Source: Marinimicrobium hydrolyticum (GTDB lineage Bacteria; Pseudomonadota; Gammaproteobacteria; Pseudomonadales; Cellvibrionaceae). From it: a stretch of 64,000 bases of DNA. Position 1 is the stretch's first letter. Each line of letters starts with the position of its first letter. The position numbers and the translations under genes were made by a program. Shown here piece after piece: positions 1 through 9,870 of this stretch. The stretch is taken from NCBI RefSeq assembly GCF_030848505.1, contig NZ_JAVDDU010000001.1:620001-684000 (forward strand), written 5' to 3'. Under the pieces are notes generated by a model, which ran no database searches, was not told the DNA's origin, and worked only from the letters and a program-made list of their open reading frames with translations.

Positions 1-83
1 CGATCCAGGGTATCCCGATCCACGGTTTTATAGGTTAACTCGACGTATTCGTCGATGCGAAAATAGCGGCGGCGTTCAGACAT
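1..83 (-). CDS. PilZ-domain protein (N-terminal fragment, runs off the window)
   Basis: Only the first 27 codons are inside the window, read leftwards from an ATG preceded by an AGGAG ribosome site. The visible start, MSERRRYFRIDEYVELTYK, has the basic R-R-R-x-F/Y-x-R segment that opens many PilZ domains, which bind cyclic-di-GMP. The rest of the domain, including the D/N-x-S-x-x-G motif, lies outside, so ligand binding cannot be judged. It is divergent from the lolCDE block and separated from it by about 500 bases holding a repeat element. The family call rests on a short stretch. Confidence 0.6.
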   Translation of the reverse strand, partial: MSERRRYFRIDEYVELTYKTVDRDTLD

Positions 84-585
84 AACAGACTCCTGTGATA
101 ACCATAGCATAACCCGCGCCAGGTGCCAGAGGAATAGGGTGCTGGCGCCATTCTCAGGCTTGTGCACTGCTGTCCGGAATAATTTTGGTGAGATGGTGGA
201 GATATACGAGTTGCCGGCGTCGCACCAGTTTTAGAACTCAGAGACTCGAAATTAGCTGCTAGCGAGTACTTCGTAAGGGAATCTTAGGCGTTCTCTTTTA
301 GAGTGCCATAGTTTGAAGGTTACTGGGGGCGTGCAGGGTGAGTGTTCAGCAAGCCTCAAAAGAGGGGTGAGGCAAGCGTAGTATGCAAAGCACTGCTTTG
401 CGCGCAGGCGAACGACCCCAATTTGCGATTGGGGGCAGGGCCGCTTGCGGTTTTGAGGCAGTCCCCATGGAAGGGTTTACGACGTTTGCTGAACACTCAC
501 CCTGCGCGGCCCGTGGGCTTGCTTACGAAGCTTTCCAGAGTAGTGCAGGCTTGTGGGAGTTCGGGCAATAGGGTTAAATGCGCGC
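84..585. other. Intergenic region between the PilZ gene and lolC
   Basis: No convincing gene. Bases 84 to about 240 should hold the promoter of the leftward PilZ gene, but I could not fix -35/-10 boxes with confidence. The right half is occupied by a palindromic repeat element described separately. Open frames across the repeat (for example from about 342 to 767) are by-products of its palindromic composition and overlap lolC out of frame. No clear promoter or strong Shine-Dalgarno site for lolC is visible; only a weak AGGG precedes its ATG. Confidence 0.7.
325..535. repeat. Palindromic repeat, type A, copy 1
   Basis: The element is bounded by the 20-base inverted repeat GCAGGGTGAGTGTTCAGCAA (333-352) and its reverse complement (486-505). 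Similarity with other copies extends outwards to CTTCGTAAGC-like sequence (read on the minus strand near 521-532). The interior holds smaller palindromes, including CCCCAAT-x-ATTGGGG near 416-434 and GCAAAGCACTGCTTTGC near 384-400. It is a near-identical reverse complement of copy 2 at 13677-13886. No ORF in it looks like a transposase, so it would be a non-autonomous element if mobile. Confidence 0.9.
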
Positions 586-1824
586 ATGCCCAATTTGATT
601 CCCGTGAAAATCGGCCTGCGCTACACCCGAGCCAAGCGCCGCAATCAGTTCATTTCTTTCGTCAGCGGCTTTTCTCTTGTGGGAATGGCTTTAGGCGTTA
701 TGGCATTGATTGTCGTGCTCTCGGTGATGAACGGTTTCGACCGGGAAATGAAAGAGCGCATTCTTAGCGTAGTACCCCACGGCTTTATTGATCATCCTCC
801 CGCTTTGGACGACTGGCGAGCCCTAGCGCAACGGGTTGAGGCCCATCCGGAAGTAGAGGCGGCGGCCCCTTACATCGAAGGTTTTGCCCTGGTTACCCAT
901 GCGCGCGGGGTAGAGGGTGTGCAGCTGCAAGGGATCCTTCCCCGTGAGGAGCAGCGGGTGTCCGTGGTGGAGGAGCATATGCTCGTGGGCTCCACGGACG
1001 CACTGGCGCCGGGCGAGTACGGCATCGTCATGGGCCGCTTGCTCACGCGTCACCTAGGCCTGGCACTGGGCGATCAGGTACGCGTCACTTTACCCGATGT
1101 TTCCATCACTCCGGCCGGCGTGTATCCACGCGTGCGGCGCTTTACGCTGGTGGGTGTGTTCGAGGTGGGTGCTCAGATGGACCAAAGTCTGGCGATGATC
1201 CATCTGGAGGACGCTCAGCGCCTGCTGCGCCGTACTGGCCCTCAGGGGCTGCACTTGAAGGTCAGCGACATCTACCGGGCGGCCCCGGTGATGGCAGAGT
1301 TGCGTGCGCAGTTGGGTGAAGATTATCTGTACAAAGACTGGAGTCAGACTCAAGGTAGCTTGTTCCAGGCCGTGCAAATGGAAAAGCTGGTAATTGCCAC
1401 ATTGCTGAGCATTATCATCGCGGTAGCCGCCTTTAATATTGTCTCTAGTCTGGTGCTGATGGTGGCGGATAAGCGGGGTGATATCGCGGTGCTGCGCACC
1501 TTGGGCCTGACCGCACGGCAAGTTATGGTGGTATTCGTGGTGCAGGGCAGTGCGGTTGGGTTTGTGGGGACTGTGGCGGGTGCGTTGATCGGCAGCCTGT
1601 TGGCCATTTACATCGGCCCCTTGGTGGCGGGGCTGGAATCGTTATTGGGGATGAGGGTGTTCGATCCATCAGTGTACTTTATCAGCTACCTGCCGTCCGA
1701 ATGGCGCTGGCAGGATTTGCTCGCCATTTGTGCGACAGCGCTGATCCTAAGCTTGCTGGCGACGCTCTATCCCGCGTATCGTGCCGCCCAAATCGAACCG
1801 GCTGAGGCTTTGCGTTATGAGTAG
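586..1824 (+). CDS. lolC: Lipoprotein-releasing ABC transporter permease LolC
   Basis: Inner-membrane permease of the LolCDE complex, which extracts outer-membrane-sorted lipoproteins from the inner membrane and hands them to LolA. The 412-residue product has the family layout: one N-terminal membrane helix (about 24-46), a large periplasmic domain, and three C-terminal helices starting near 270, with the MacB/FtsX-type core. It ends with the typical AEALRYE tail, shared with LolE downstream. I start at the ATG giving [13 protein letters not shown], which matches the family N terminus; an upstream GTG would add 11 unrelated residues. Its end overlaps lolD by 8 bases, so the two are probably translated together. 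Confidence 0.95.
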   Translation: MPNLIPVKIGLRYTRAKRRNQFISFVSGFSLVGMALGVMALIVVLSVMNGFDREMKERILSVVPHGFIDHPPALDDWRALAQRVEAHPEVEAAAPYIEGFALVTHARGVEGVQLQGILPREEQRVSVVEEHMLVGSTDALAPGEYGIVMGRLLTRHLGLALGDQVRVTLPDVSITPAGVYPRVRRFTLVGVFEVGAQMDQSLAMIHLEDAQRLLRRTGPQGLHLKVSDIYRAAPVMAELRAQLGEDYLYKDWSQTQGSLFQAVQMEKLVIATLLSIIIAVAAFNIVSSLVLMVADKRGDIAVLRTLGLTARQVMVVFVVQGSAVGFVGTVAGALIGSLLAIYIGPLVAGLESLLGMRVFDPSVYFISYLPSEWRWQDLLAICATALILSLLATLYPAYRAAQIEPAEALRYE

Positions 1825-2509
1825 TGAACAAGAGGCGGTATTGGTGTGCCGCCAGGTGCACAAAATTTACCGTCAGGGTCCGTTGGAAGTGCCGGTGTTG
1901 AAAGACGTCAACATGGCGGTAATGCGCGGTGAACGCGTTGCCATTGTCGGCGCGTCCGGTTCGGGTAAATCGACGTTGTTGAACATTCTCGGGGGACTGG
2001 ATGTGCCCTGTTCCGGAGAAGTGCGTGTGGCGGGGGAAGCGCTGTCCAGTTTGAGCCCCGATGAACGCGGCCGGCTGCGCAATCGCAGCCTCGGATTTGT
2101 GTATCAGTTTCATCATTTGTTGCCTGAATTCACAGCGCTGGAGAACGTAGCTATGCCTTTGCTCATTGGCCGTCGCCCCAAGGCGGAGGCTCACCAGCGC
2201 GCGACCGACATGCTGGCGCGGGTCGGATTGGCGGAGCGCCTTGAGCACAAACCGTCCGAGCTATCCGGAGGCGAGCGCCAGCGTGTGGCCATTGCCCGGG
2301 CGCTGGTCACCAACCCTGCCTGCGTTTTGATGGACGAGCCCACCGGTAATCTCGACCGCAAAGCCGGCGATAGCATTCAAGCGTTGATGCTCGATTTGAA
2401 CCGCAGCATCGGCACCAGTTTTGTGGTGGTTACCCACGATGAGCAGCTGGCCTTGCGTATGGATCGGGTCCTGACGCTGAGCGACGGAGTGCTTCATGGG
2501 GTCAAATAA
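1817..2509 (+). CDS. lolD: Lipoprotein-releasing ABC transporter ATPase LolD
   Basis: Cytoplasmic ATPase that powers LolCE. The 230-residue sequence carries Walker A ([11 protein letters not shown]), the ABC signature ([15 protein letters not shown]) and Walker B ([11 protein letters not shown]), in the order and spacing of the LolD/MacB-type ATPases. The start [11 protein letters not shown] lies inside the end of lolC and the stop lies inside lolE, a tight three-gene operon. A longer in-frame N terminus exists but would read through lolC sequence and has no family similarity. Confidence 0.95.
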   Translation: MSSEQEAVLVCRQVHKIYRQGPLEVPVLKDVNMAVMRGERVAIVGASGSGKSTLLNILGGLDVPCSGEVRVAGEALSSLSPDERGRLRNRSLGFVYQFHHLLPEFTALENVAMPLLIGRRPKAEAHQRATDMLARVGLAERLEHKPSELSGGERQRVAIARALVTNPACVLMDEPTGNLDRKAGDSIQALMLDLNRSIGTSFVVVTHDEQLALRMDRVLTLSDGVLHGVK

Positions 2510-3734
2510 ACTGATGCTGTTGGTGGGGCGGCGTTACGCCGTGTCCCGGCGCCACAGCCAGTTGGTTTCGTTTATCTCCTCTGTGTCCATTGCTGGCCTG
2601 ATCATCGGCGTCGCGCTGTTGATTTTGGTCATGTCCATTATGAACGGCTTTGACCGGGAGTTGCGCGATCGCATCCTGGGCATAATGCCTCATGCGGCGG
2701 TGTACCACCGGGAAGGCATTGCTGAACCTCAGCCGATGCTTGATGAAATCCGGCGTCACCCGGAGGTGCAGAGTGCGGTGCCGTTTGTGCGCCTGCAGGG
2801 TCTGCTCTCCCGGCACCGGCAAGTGGCTCCAGTGGAGCTGTACGGCGTTGAGGCAGATGACCCGCACCAACGGGACATGCTGGGGCGCTTCTTGCCGGAG
2901 GGCGTTATGGAAACCTTGGCTGACAGCCCTCAGGGCGTGATACTGGGAGCGGGTTTGGCACGCGCCCTGGCGGTGGAGCCGGGTGACCGACTAACACTGG
3001 TAGTGCCGCGTCGTGGCCGCGAAACGGTGGCGCCCGCGGTTAGCGCGTTGGAGGTGCTGGCCATTTTTGATAGCGGCACCGAAATTGATAACAATTTCGC
3101 CCTTACCGGTCTTGAGCGAGCTTCCGAGCTTTCCGAATTTCCCGGTTCTGTGACCGGCATTCGGCTGCAAATGCACGATTTGTTTCGCGCGCCGGTGGTG
3201 GTTACGGAGCTGGTGCGTGAACTCCCCATGGGTTTTTACTCGTCCGATTGGACCCGTACTCACGGCAACCTCTATCAAGCCATTCATATGTCCAAACGAA
3301 TGGTGGGCTTGTTGCTGTTTTTGATTATTGCTATCGCCGCTTTCAACCTGGTGTCCACGCTGATCATGGTAGTGGTGGATAAACGTGGGGATATTGCGAT
3401 TCTGCGGACCTTGGGCGCATCCTCGGTCGAAATTATGGGTATTTTTCTGGTGCAGGGCGGCTTGATTGGTCTGATCGGTACCGGGCTTGGCGTTATGCTC
3501 GGAGTACTTTTGGCACTTGGAGTGACGGATTTTGTGCTCTGGCTGGAACGTCTTCTACATATCCAGTTTTTGCATTCGGACGTCTATCCTATCAGCTATT
3601 TACCCTCAAGTATCCACTGGCCCGATGTCCTCCAGGTAGCGCTTACCGCTTTTGTGATTTGCCTGTGTGCGAGCCTATATCCGGCATGGCGTGCCAGCCG
3701 GGTGCAGCCTGCCGATGCGCTCCGTTACGAGTGA
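2496..3734 (+). CDS. lolE: Lipoprotein-releasing ABC transporter permease LolE
   Basis: Second permease of LolCDE and a paralogue of LolC. At 412 residues it has the same one-plus-three membrane-helix plan and the same closing motif (ADALRYE). It starts inside lolD (14-base overlap). Its distinct periplasmic domain and third position in the operon support LolE rather than a second LolC, although the two are hard to separate by motif alone. The last 10 bases overlap the end of the convergent DUF2062 gene, leaving no room for a separate terminator. Confidence 0.92.
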   Translation: MGSNKLMLLVGRRYAVSRRHSQLVSFISSVSIAGLIIGVALLILVMSIMNGFDRELRDRILGIMPHAAVYHREGIAEPQPMLDEIRRHPEVQSAVPFVRLQGLLSRHRQVAPVELYGVEADDPHQRDMLGRFLPEGVMETLADSPQGVILGAGLARALAVEPGDRLTLVVPRRGRETVAPAVSALEVLAIFDSGTEIDNNFALTGLERASELSEFPGSVTGIRLQMHDLFRAPVVVTELVRELPMGFYSSDWTRTHGNLYQAIHMSKRMVGLLLFLIIAIAAFNLVSTLIMVVVDKRGDIAILRTLGASSVEIMGIFLVQGGLIGLIGTGLGVMLGVLLALGVTDFVLWLERLLHIQFLHSDVYPISYLPSSIHWPDVLQVALTAFVICLCASLYPAWRASRVQPADALRYE

Positions 3735-4279
3735 CTGCCCTTGTCGCTGTTTTGCTCACGGCGTTGGCGGCGCCGCAGTTTGCGTAGCTGCCAACTCTTG
3801 GCTACCTGCCAGCGCCAAAACAGCTGCATAGTGATGTACCCCAGCCCGCCAAAAAACAGGCCGCTTAATATTGAGCCGGCCAGCAAGGGTTTCCAGATCA
3901 GAGCGAACTCGTTTGTCAGCCAGTGCCAGGAAAACTCCAGTGACACGTTCATCGGCGGGGTTTGCAGCAGCCAGCGCCCCAATTGATAGGTGGCGAAAAA
4001 CATCACCGGCATGGTGAGCGGGTTGCTGATCCAAACCAACGCCACGGCGAGAGGAAGGTTACAACGCACCCATAGAGCAATAACCGCCGCCACCGGCATC
4101 TGGAATGGCATGGGAAGGAACGCCACGAATATGCCGACAAAAAAAGCCAGTGAAACCGAATGTCGATTTAGGTGAAACAAGTTGGGGTCGTGCAGAAGAT
4201 CACCCAGGAAACGCAGCGCACGTTGGTCCTTCACGGCAGCGGGGTGGGGAAGAAAGCGTCTGATCAACTTACGTGCCAT
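3725..4279 (-). CDS. DUF2062 membrane protein
   Basis: The 184-residue protein matches the DUF2062 family: an N-terminal basic segment (LLHDPNLFHLNRHSVSLAFFVGIFVAFLPMPFQM), then helices around residues 45-68, 75-100 and 130-155, and a strongly basic C-terminal tail. The P-M-P-F-Q-M segment and the N-P-L-T-M-P-V-M-F motif are typical. Function is not established. It lies between lolE and comEC in many Pseudomonas-like genomes, and here keeps that neighbourhood. It is convergent with lolE. Confidence 0.85.
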   Translation of the reverse strand: MARKLIRRFLPHPAAVKDQRALRFLGDLLHDPNLFHLNRHSVSLAFFVGIFVAFLPMPFQMPVAAVIALWVRCNLPLAVALVWISNPLTMPVMFFATYQLGRWLLQTPPMNVSLEFSWHWLTNEFALIWKPLLAGSILSGLFFGGLGYITMQLFWRWQVAKSWQLRKLRRRQRREQNSDKGSHS

Positions 4280-4347
4280 GCCAGAGTCACATTACTGCGG
4301 GTGAAGCGGCCATTATGCCTTGAATAGCGGCCAAAAAACACTGGGGG

Positions 4348-6558
4348 TCAGTGGCTGGGCCTGGGCAGGTTTTCCAGCTGCTCTAACAATTGAGTGCAAA
4401 GTTGATCGAGGGATTCGTCGCCACCGAAGACTTGGTCAATGCGGTGCTGGCATTCGCTGACGGCATTGGCAAGGGCGGCCTGTGCACTGGCGCTTAGGTC
4501 TAACGTGCCAGTCAGTTGCTGTAATTCCTCCCGCAAAGTCTGTAGTTGGCGCAGCACGTCTTCTGCCTGGTAGGCGTAACGAATTTCCAAGCCCATCAGA
4601 TGTTCGCGAGTGGTGTTGGACCACTCATCCAAGGCGCGATTTTCTAGCGCCATGTCGGTGCTCACTTCCAGGTAGTGAATGCGCGCAGAACATAGGTTTA
4701 ACAGTTCGGTCAAAAGAGTTTCAGTTTGAGCCAGCTCTCGTTCCTCCTCCGGCGGCTCTTTCAACAATAGGTGCATGTGGTTGCTGGCAAAAAATATTCC
4801 TTCGTTGAGGTAGGCCACCGGCGCCGCAATGGTAGTCTTTTTGATTAAGCGTCGCTCTTGGTCGGTAAATTGATTGCCCCGGTAAAAGTCTGCCTTGCCC
4901 AGTTTGGATTGCATGTAAAACCCAACAATGAGTTCTGAGGACTTGATGGCGTCCACCAGGGCGCTGGCCAAATCTTCTAAACCGTGGGCGTGGAGTATGT
5001 CCAGAGCAAACTTTTTCACAATGGCTTCCTTGCGATTGTGGAGCATGTTGTCTTCCAGTTTTTGAGACACGGCATCCAGTTCGTCGGTTAGCGCTCCTGG
5101 GTCGCTGCCGGTGGTTTTTTGAGCCTTTTGTTCCGCCTCTTCCTTTTCCCTCAGGCGGGTGTATAAAAATTCCACTTCGCTTTCCAGGGCACTGATGCAG
5201 TGCTCGCACTCTTTGACGAGCTTTTCCAGGCGTAGCATCTCTAGAATTTTCGCTTCCCGTAACTCCTCATCCTGGGTTGTATCAATGGAGTTGCGTAGCG
5301 TGCCGAGCTGTTTTTCCAGATCCACGATCAAACTGCGTTGTTGGCGGTTGTTGTTGCGTAGGTGCCGGAGTTCTTCCAGTGTGTAGTTCTTGTGCGTGAA
5401 CTCCGCCTCTGGTTTGGGCTTGGCGCCCATTTGTGCGCGCTTGTCAGCCACGTTGCTGTGGATGATGTGCAGTGTTTCTTCTATTTTTCCCAAGGCGGCC
5501 TGTTCTGTCTGAACGAAGGGTGCCTGCGAGTGAGCCGCTTCAGCTTCAGTGCCTGACCGGACCTGAGCGGGTATTACAGCACTTTTTACTAAGCGCTGTT
5601 TCAGCGTTTCGATGTAGGCTTGGGACTTCTCCAGTTCGCGTTCCAGTCGCTGTACTAATTGCTCCAGTTGTTCGCTCCCGGGGTGCTCCTGTTTCCGGGA
5701 CAAGTCGAGTACGCCTGCCGTAAGTTCAGAGTTCAGGTTGTGGTACTGCACCGAGAGCTGGTCCAGATTACGAACGGAGCGCTCGTTGCTTCCAAAAGGT
5801 TCGGGCGATTCATCGCCGAATGCTTCTTCCCCGACGGTTAGAGTCTGGCGGAGGGTGGCAGAAGACACTGGATCTTGGTTTTGAGCCACATGTAAAGCGT
5901 AATTGATGCGCCGAAGCTTATCGATGGTGCTCTGGCTTTCCTCCTGATACGCCTGTAGCTGAACCTGTTTCTCCTGGGCCAATTCCAACTTGTGCTCAAG
6001 GCGATGGGTTTCCTGTTCGAAAGGTTTAAGTGCTTGCACGCGTTGCTGTAACAGGCGGACTTGATTCCTCAAGTTTTTGTCTTTACTGGCTTCTTTGCGC
6101 TCTACCACCCAGCGCGCGATATCGTAGAGTTTGCGTTCCAATAAGCTCCAGCTGTGCTTGCCGGATTTTCCCCGTTGATAGGCTTCCATTTCTGCGCTGA
6201 CGTAGATGTAGCGCAGGGCGGCTATCTTGGCGTTAAAGGGGGTCTCCGCGGAGAGTTTGGGGACACGGTTCTGGGTCACGGCGTGGTACCGCTTGCGTGC
6301 CGACTGTTGGCACTCGTACAAGTGCAGGGCCACCGGATCAGTTTTGGCGCCAGGCTCGGATTCAGACCCTTCGAATGTGCTCGGCAGGGGAGTAGAGCCC
6401 ACCTTTATCGTACTGCGTATGCGCTGGTACTCAGCGCGCAAGCGTTTGTGGGCGCGTCTCTCACGGCGCAAGACGACCAGGAGGATTCCCGCCAGCAGTG
6501 CCAGAGCAACGATGAACTCGACCAGTACGATGTGTGTGAGCGTAATTGATTCTGGCAT
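4348..6558 (-). CDS. Membrane-anchored long coiled-coil protein, unknown function
   Basis: I do not recognise this 736-residue protein. Residues about 8-31 form one membrane helix followed by RRERRAHKR, so the bulk is probably cytoplasmic. Long heptad-like stretches rich in E, Q, L and K cover about 150-240, 300-350 and 390-500. Residues about 505-635 look globular, with alternating hydrophobic segments (SSELIVGFYMQSKLGKADFY, then IAAPVAYLNEGIFFASNHM) that recall a GAF-like sensor fold; this is an inference from pattern only. The C terminus returns to coiled coil. It lies between DUF2062 and comEC, where Pseudomonas, as I recall, has nothing. It could be a scaffold or polarity factor or a signalling protein. 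Confidence 0.75.
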   Translation of the reverse strand: MPESITLTHIVLVEFIVALALLAGILLVVLRRERRAHKRLRAEYQRIRSTIKVGSTPLPSTFEGSESEPGAKTDPVALHLYECQQSARKRYHAVTQNRVPKLSAETPFNAKIAALRYIYVSAEMEAYQRGKSGKHSWSLLERKLYDIARWVVERKEASKDKNLRNQVRLLQQRVQALKPFEQETHRLEHKLELAQEKQVQLQAYQEESQSTIDKLRRINYALHVAQNQDPVSSATLRQTLTVGEEAFGDESPEPFGSNERSVRNLDQLSVQYHNLNSELTAGVLDLSRKQEHPGSEQLEQLVQRLERELEKSQAYIETLKQRLVKSAVIPAQVRSGTEAEAAHSQAPFVQTEQAALGKIEETLHIIHSNVADKRAQMGAKPKPEAEFTHKNYTLEELRHLRNNNRQQRSLIVDLEKQLGTLRNSIDTTQDEELREAKILEMLRLEKLVKECEHCISALESEVEFLYTRLREKEEAEQKAQKTTGSDPGALTDELDAVSQKLEDNMLHNRKEAIVKKFALDILHAHGLEDLASALVDAIKSSELIVGFYMQSKLGKADFYRGNQFTDQERRLIKKTTIAAPVAYLNEGIFFASNHMHLLLKEPPEEERELAQTETLLTELLNLCSARIHYLEVSTDMALENRALDEWSNTTREHLMGLEIRYAYQAEDVLRQLQTLREELQQLTGTLDLSASAQAALANAVSECQHRIDQVFGGDESLDQLCTQLLEQLENLPRPSH

Positions 6559-6740
6559 TCACTACCTCAATTGGAGCAGCGCGGGATCCAACAGCGGAAA
6601 GCGGCAAGGCCTTCATAGATCGCGGGCATCAAGCCGAGTATAGACGCCTGACGGCACCAAGGCCCTTGTTTGTGCTTAAATCCCTGCCATAATGTGGCGA
6701 TAACCGCTTGATACTGGTGGTTTTCGCCAAGGAAGGGACC

Positions 6741-9047
6741 ATGTGGAACGCAAGGTTGCTGTTATTCTGTGCTGGCATCTTAAGTGCCGCCTATCTATCC
6801 CGCTTGCCGGCGCCCGCTTGGCTGCTCGTATTGCTCTTGCCTCTATTGTTCTGCATCTGGCCGCGAATCCGGCGCTGGTTGAGTATGCCGGCCTCCTTCT
6901 GCGCCGGTCTTGCCTGGGGCATTGTTAGTGGCTACTGGCTCCTGTCTCCACTTCTACCCGTCGAGCGCAGTGGCGAGGACTTTTTCGTGCGTGGGGTGGT
7001 GGTTGGTTTGCCCGACACCGATTTCCGACGAACCCGCTTTGTGCTTGAGCTTGAGGCGCTTGAACCGATGGAAGGTCCACCGCTGGCTCGCTCACCCAGA
7101 CGTGTGCAGGTCAGTTGGTATCGTGGCGAGGTGCCGGCGAGCGGCGAACACTGGCAATTGCGCTTGCGGCTCAATTCCCCGCGAGGTTTTGTTAACCCAG
7201 GAGGGTTTGATTATCAGGGGTGGCTGTTGCGCCAGGGGATCCATGCCAGCGGTTATGTGCGCGCCGATGGTGATAACCGGATCCTGGAAGGCGCCGGGAC
7301 GGGTACGGGCGTCTGGCGGCAGCAGCTGAGACAGTGGCTAGTGGACTCCAGCGACAGTGACCACAAAGACCTTCTTCTAGCGCTGCTCATAGGGGACCGA
7401 TCGATGATCGGTCCGGTCCAGTGGCAGCAGTTGCAAAGCACGGGCACCAACCATCTGGTGGCCATTTCCGGTCTGCATGTGGGGTTTGTGGCACTGCTGG
7501 GGTTTGTTGTAGGTTCCGGGCTGGGGCGGGTGGTTAATCTGCTCTGGCATCGGGTGCCGGCGGCTATCCCAGCGCACCTGTGTGCCAGCGGCCTGGCCTT
7601 TACGTATGCCGCACTGGCGGGTTTTAGTCTGCCAACTCAGCGGGCACTGATTATGGTGCTGGTAGCCCAATGGGCCTGGTTGCGGCGACGTACCTTTAAG
7701 CCTGTGCAGGGGTTACTGGTCGCGTTATTGGCGGTGGTGTTGTTGGACCCGTTGGCGAGCCTGGATTTGGGTTTTTGGCTGTCATTTGGTGCGGTAGGCG
7801 TTTTGATGCTTGCCTTCAGTGGTCGCCAGCCGACTCGCGCTCCTTGGCCGGGCCAGCGTCTGGTGCAGGCGCAGTGGGTTATTTTTATCGGCCTGATGGT
7901 ACCGCTTGCCGTATTGATGCACAGCATCGCGCTGCTGGCACCGGTCGCCAATCTGCTTGCCATTCCCTTGGTTACTTTTGCGGTAGTGCCTTGGTTGCTT
8001 ACCGCTGCGGCCTTAAGGGAGATTTGGCCTTGGTTAAGTGACCTGAGTCTCCGCATGGCTGAGTGGGGTATTCACGGGCTCGCTCAATGGTTGGATTGGT
8101 TGGTCCAACTGGGGGGTGCGGCGGTCAATCCGGTACTCAGCCTCGCTCCCGTCAGTTTGTTACTGGCGACACTGGCGGTGCTAATGCTTCTGCTTCCCAA
8201 AGGGATTGCCGTCCGATGGCTCGGTTATCCGGCGCTGCTGTTGGCGGTGCTGGCCCCTCCACGTGTGGCGCCTGCGTTGACCGTTACGACACTCGACCTG
8301 GGTCAGGCCCTGGCCATGGTCATACGCACACCCAACCACACGTTGGTTTTTGACACCGGGCTGGCGTACAGCGAGAGAATGGAGGCGGGTGGGGCGATCA
8401 TCGCCCCTTATTTGCGTAGCCGGGGTAGCTCGCACGTGGATAAAATTGTGATTAGTCACGACCACAGTGACCATACCGGTGGGCTATTCGGTTTATTGGC
8501 ACAGATGCCGGCTCGACGACTACTGGTGGGCCAGTCTTTAACTGACCCTCCTCCCTCTATTAAGAGCGAAAGTTGCCACACCACACCTCCCTGGCGTTGG
8601 GACCAGGTGGATTTCCGCTTTCTGACCTGGACGGGGCTTGAGGATCCATCCAGCAATAACCAGTCCTGCGTGCTGTTGATCGAGTACGCCGGTGAGCAGA
8701 TTCTGCTTACGGGTGACATCGAGCGGGAAGTGGAGTGGCGGCTTTACGGGCAGGGGCAACTACCAGAGGCCATTCGACTGCTGCAAGTGCCTCATCACGG
8801 CAGTCGAACGTCCTCCACCCGGGCGTTGGTACAGCGCCTAGCGCCTCACTATAGCGTGGTCAGCGCCAGTTACCTCGGGCGCCATGGACATCCTCATGCC
8901 GAAGTTTTGGAGCGCTACCATAAGCAGGGGACGCAGGTGTTAAACACCGCAGACTCAGGGGCGGTCATTGTAGAATGGCACGCCCCCGGACAGCCGCCTG
9001 CGGTCATCCGCGCCCGGGAGCGTTGGCGCCGATACTGGTACCAATAA
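6741..9047 (+). CDS. comEC: ComEC/Rec2 DNA-uptake channel with metallo-beta-lactamase domain
   Basis: Inner-membrane channel thought to pass single-stranded DNA into the cytoplasm during natural transformation. The 768-residue product has N-terminal helices and an extracytoplasmic domain (DUF4131 region, about 1-200), a multi-helix competence domain with the NHLVAISGLHVGF motif (near 236), and a C-terminal metallo-beta-lactamase-like domain with the metal motif H573-x-H575-x-D577-H578 and a later PHHGS motif. I chose the ATG after AAGGAAGGG; an upstream TTG is less likely. The type IV pilus genes at 53-60 kb could supply the uptake machinery, though this is only suggestive. Confidence 0.95.
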   Translation: MWNARLLLFCAGILSAAYLSRLPAPAWLLVLLLPLLFCIWPRIRRWLSMPASFCAGLAWGIVSGYWLLSPLLPVERSGEDFFVRGVVVGLPDTDFRRTRFVLELEALEPMEGPPLARSPRRVQVSWYRGEVPASGEHWQLRLRLNSPRGFVNPGGFDYQGWLLRQGIHASGYVRADGDNRILEGAGTGTGVWRQQLRQWLVDSSDSDHKDLLLALLIGDRSMIGPVQWQQLQSTGTNHLVAISGLHVGFVALLGFVVGSGLGRVVNLLWHRVPAAIPAHLCASGLAFTYAALAGFSLPTQRALIMVLVAQWAWLRRRTFKPVQGLLVALLAVVLLDPLASLDLGFWLSFGAVGVLMLAFSGRQPTRAPWPGQRLVQAQWVIFIGLMVPLAVLMHSIALLAPVANLLAIPLVTFAVVPWLLTAAALREIWPWLSDLSLRMAEWGIHGLAQWLDWLVQLGGAAVNPVLSLAPVSLLLATLAVLMLLLPKGIAVRWLGYPALLLAVLAPPRVAPALTVTTLDLGQALAMVIRTPNHTLVFDTGLAYSERMEAGGAIIAPYLRSRGSSHVDKIVISHDHSDHTGGLFGLLAQMPARRLLVGQSLTDPPPSIKSESCHTTPPWRWDQVDFRFLTWTGLEDPSSNNQSCVLLIEYAGEQILLTGDIEREVEWRLYGQGQLPEAIRLLQVPHHGSRTSSTRALVQRLAPHYSVVSASYLGRHGHPHAEVLERYHKQGTQVLNTADSGAVIVEWHAPGQPPAVIRARERWRRYWYQ

Positions 9048-9228
9048 GGTCTTTCGGCTGTCTGACGACGAACTTATGGGCACTTCGCCCCTCCTAGTGA
9101 GTACAAAAACGGAAGTGGCGCATGGTTTTGTGGTGCCCTTGCCTATATGCTTACGCGCGCGTCCTGACAGCCCTTTCAACCTCGGGTATCATGGCGCCAC
9201 TGAGAAATACGATAAGAGGAAAGCCCGA

Positions 9229-9855
9229 GTGTTCGATGTTATCGCCGCAGGCGGCTGGTTGATGCTGCCTATCCTGCTCTGTTCCCTATTTGTAGTAGCT
9301 ATTGGCGCCGAGCGTTATTGGACGCTGAATCCGGCCAAGGTGGCGCCCAAGTCTTTGTTGGCTCAAGTCTGGAGCTGGATTAAGAACAACCAACTGGACG
9401 GCAGCAAACTGAAGGAACTGAAACAGTCCTCGCAATTGGGCCGAATTCTGGCGGCGGGGCTGAGCAACTCCAAGCACGGCCGCGAAGTGATGAAAGACAG
9501 TATTCAGGAAGCAGCCGGACAGGTGATCCACGAGCTGGAACGCTATATGACGCCACTCGGAACCATTGCCGCCATTGCGCCCCTGTTGGGTCTGCTGGGT
9601 ACCGTAATCGGCATGATCAAAGTGTTTACCGCCATTATGTTGCAGGGCACCGGCAATGCTGGAGTGCTTGCGGGTGGCATCTCCGAAGCCTTGATCACCA
9701 CGGCGGCAGGGCTGACGGTAGCGATTCCCGCCATGATCCTGCACCGCTATTTCTTGCGCCGCATCGATACCCTGGTCATCACCATGGAAGAGGAAGCGGT
9801 GAAGCTGGTGGATGCTTTGCACAGTGACCGACGCGTCGACGTCAGAGGCGGCTAG
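9229..9855 (+). CDS. exbB: MotA/TolQ/ExbB proton-channel family protein
   Basis: Inner-membrane proton-channel subunit that works with the ExbD encoded next. The 208-residue sequence has a first helix at about 8-28, then the cytoplasmic stretch, then two helices after PLLGLLGTVIGMIKVF (near 118-135), which is the family signature. It starts with GTG after an AAGAGGAAAG ribosome site; the ORF can be extended 51 codons upstream but that part is unrelated to the family. Position between comEC and exbD/lpxK is conserved in pseudomonads. The specific client (TonB, lipid A transport or other) cannot be told. Confidence 0.9.
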   Translation: MFDVIAAGGWLMLPILLCSLFVVAIGAERYWTLNPAKVAPKSLLAQVWSWIKNNQLDGSKLKELKQSSQLGRILAAGLSNSKHGREVMKDSIQEAAGQVIHELERYMTPLGTIAAIAPLLGLLGTVIGMIKVFTAIMLQGTGNAGVLAGGISEALITTAAGLTVAIPAMILHRYFLRRIDTLVITMEEEAVKLVDALHSDRRVDVRGG

Positions 9856-9870
9856 GCCGGGAGACTATCA

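Noticed and set aside
342-767. Open frame of 141 codons across the first repeat and the start of lolC
   Set aside because: It overlaps lolC out of frame and its sequence is explained by the palindromic repeat; no ribosome site or protein-like pattern.
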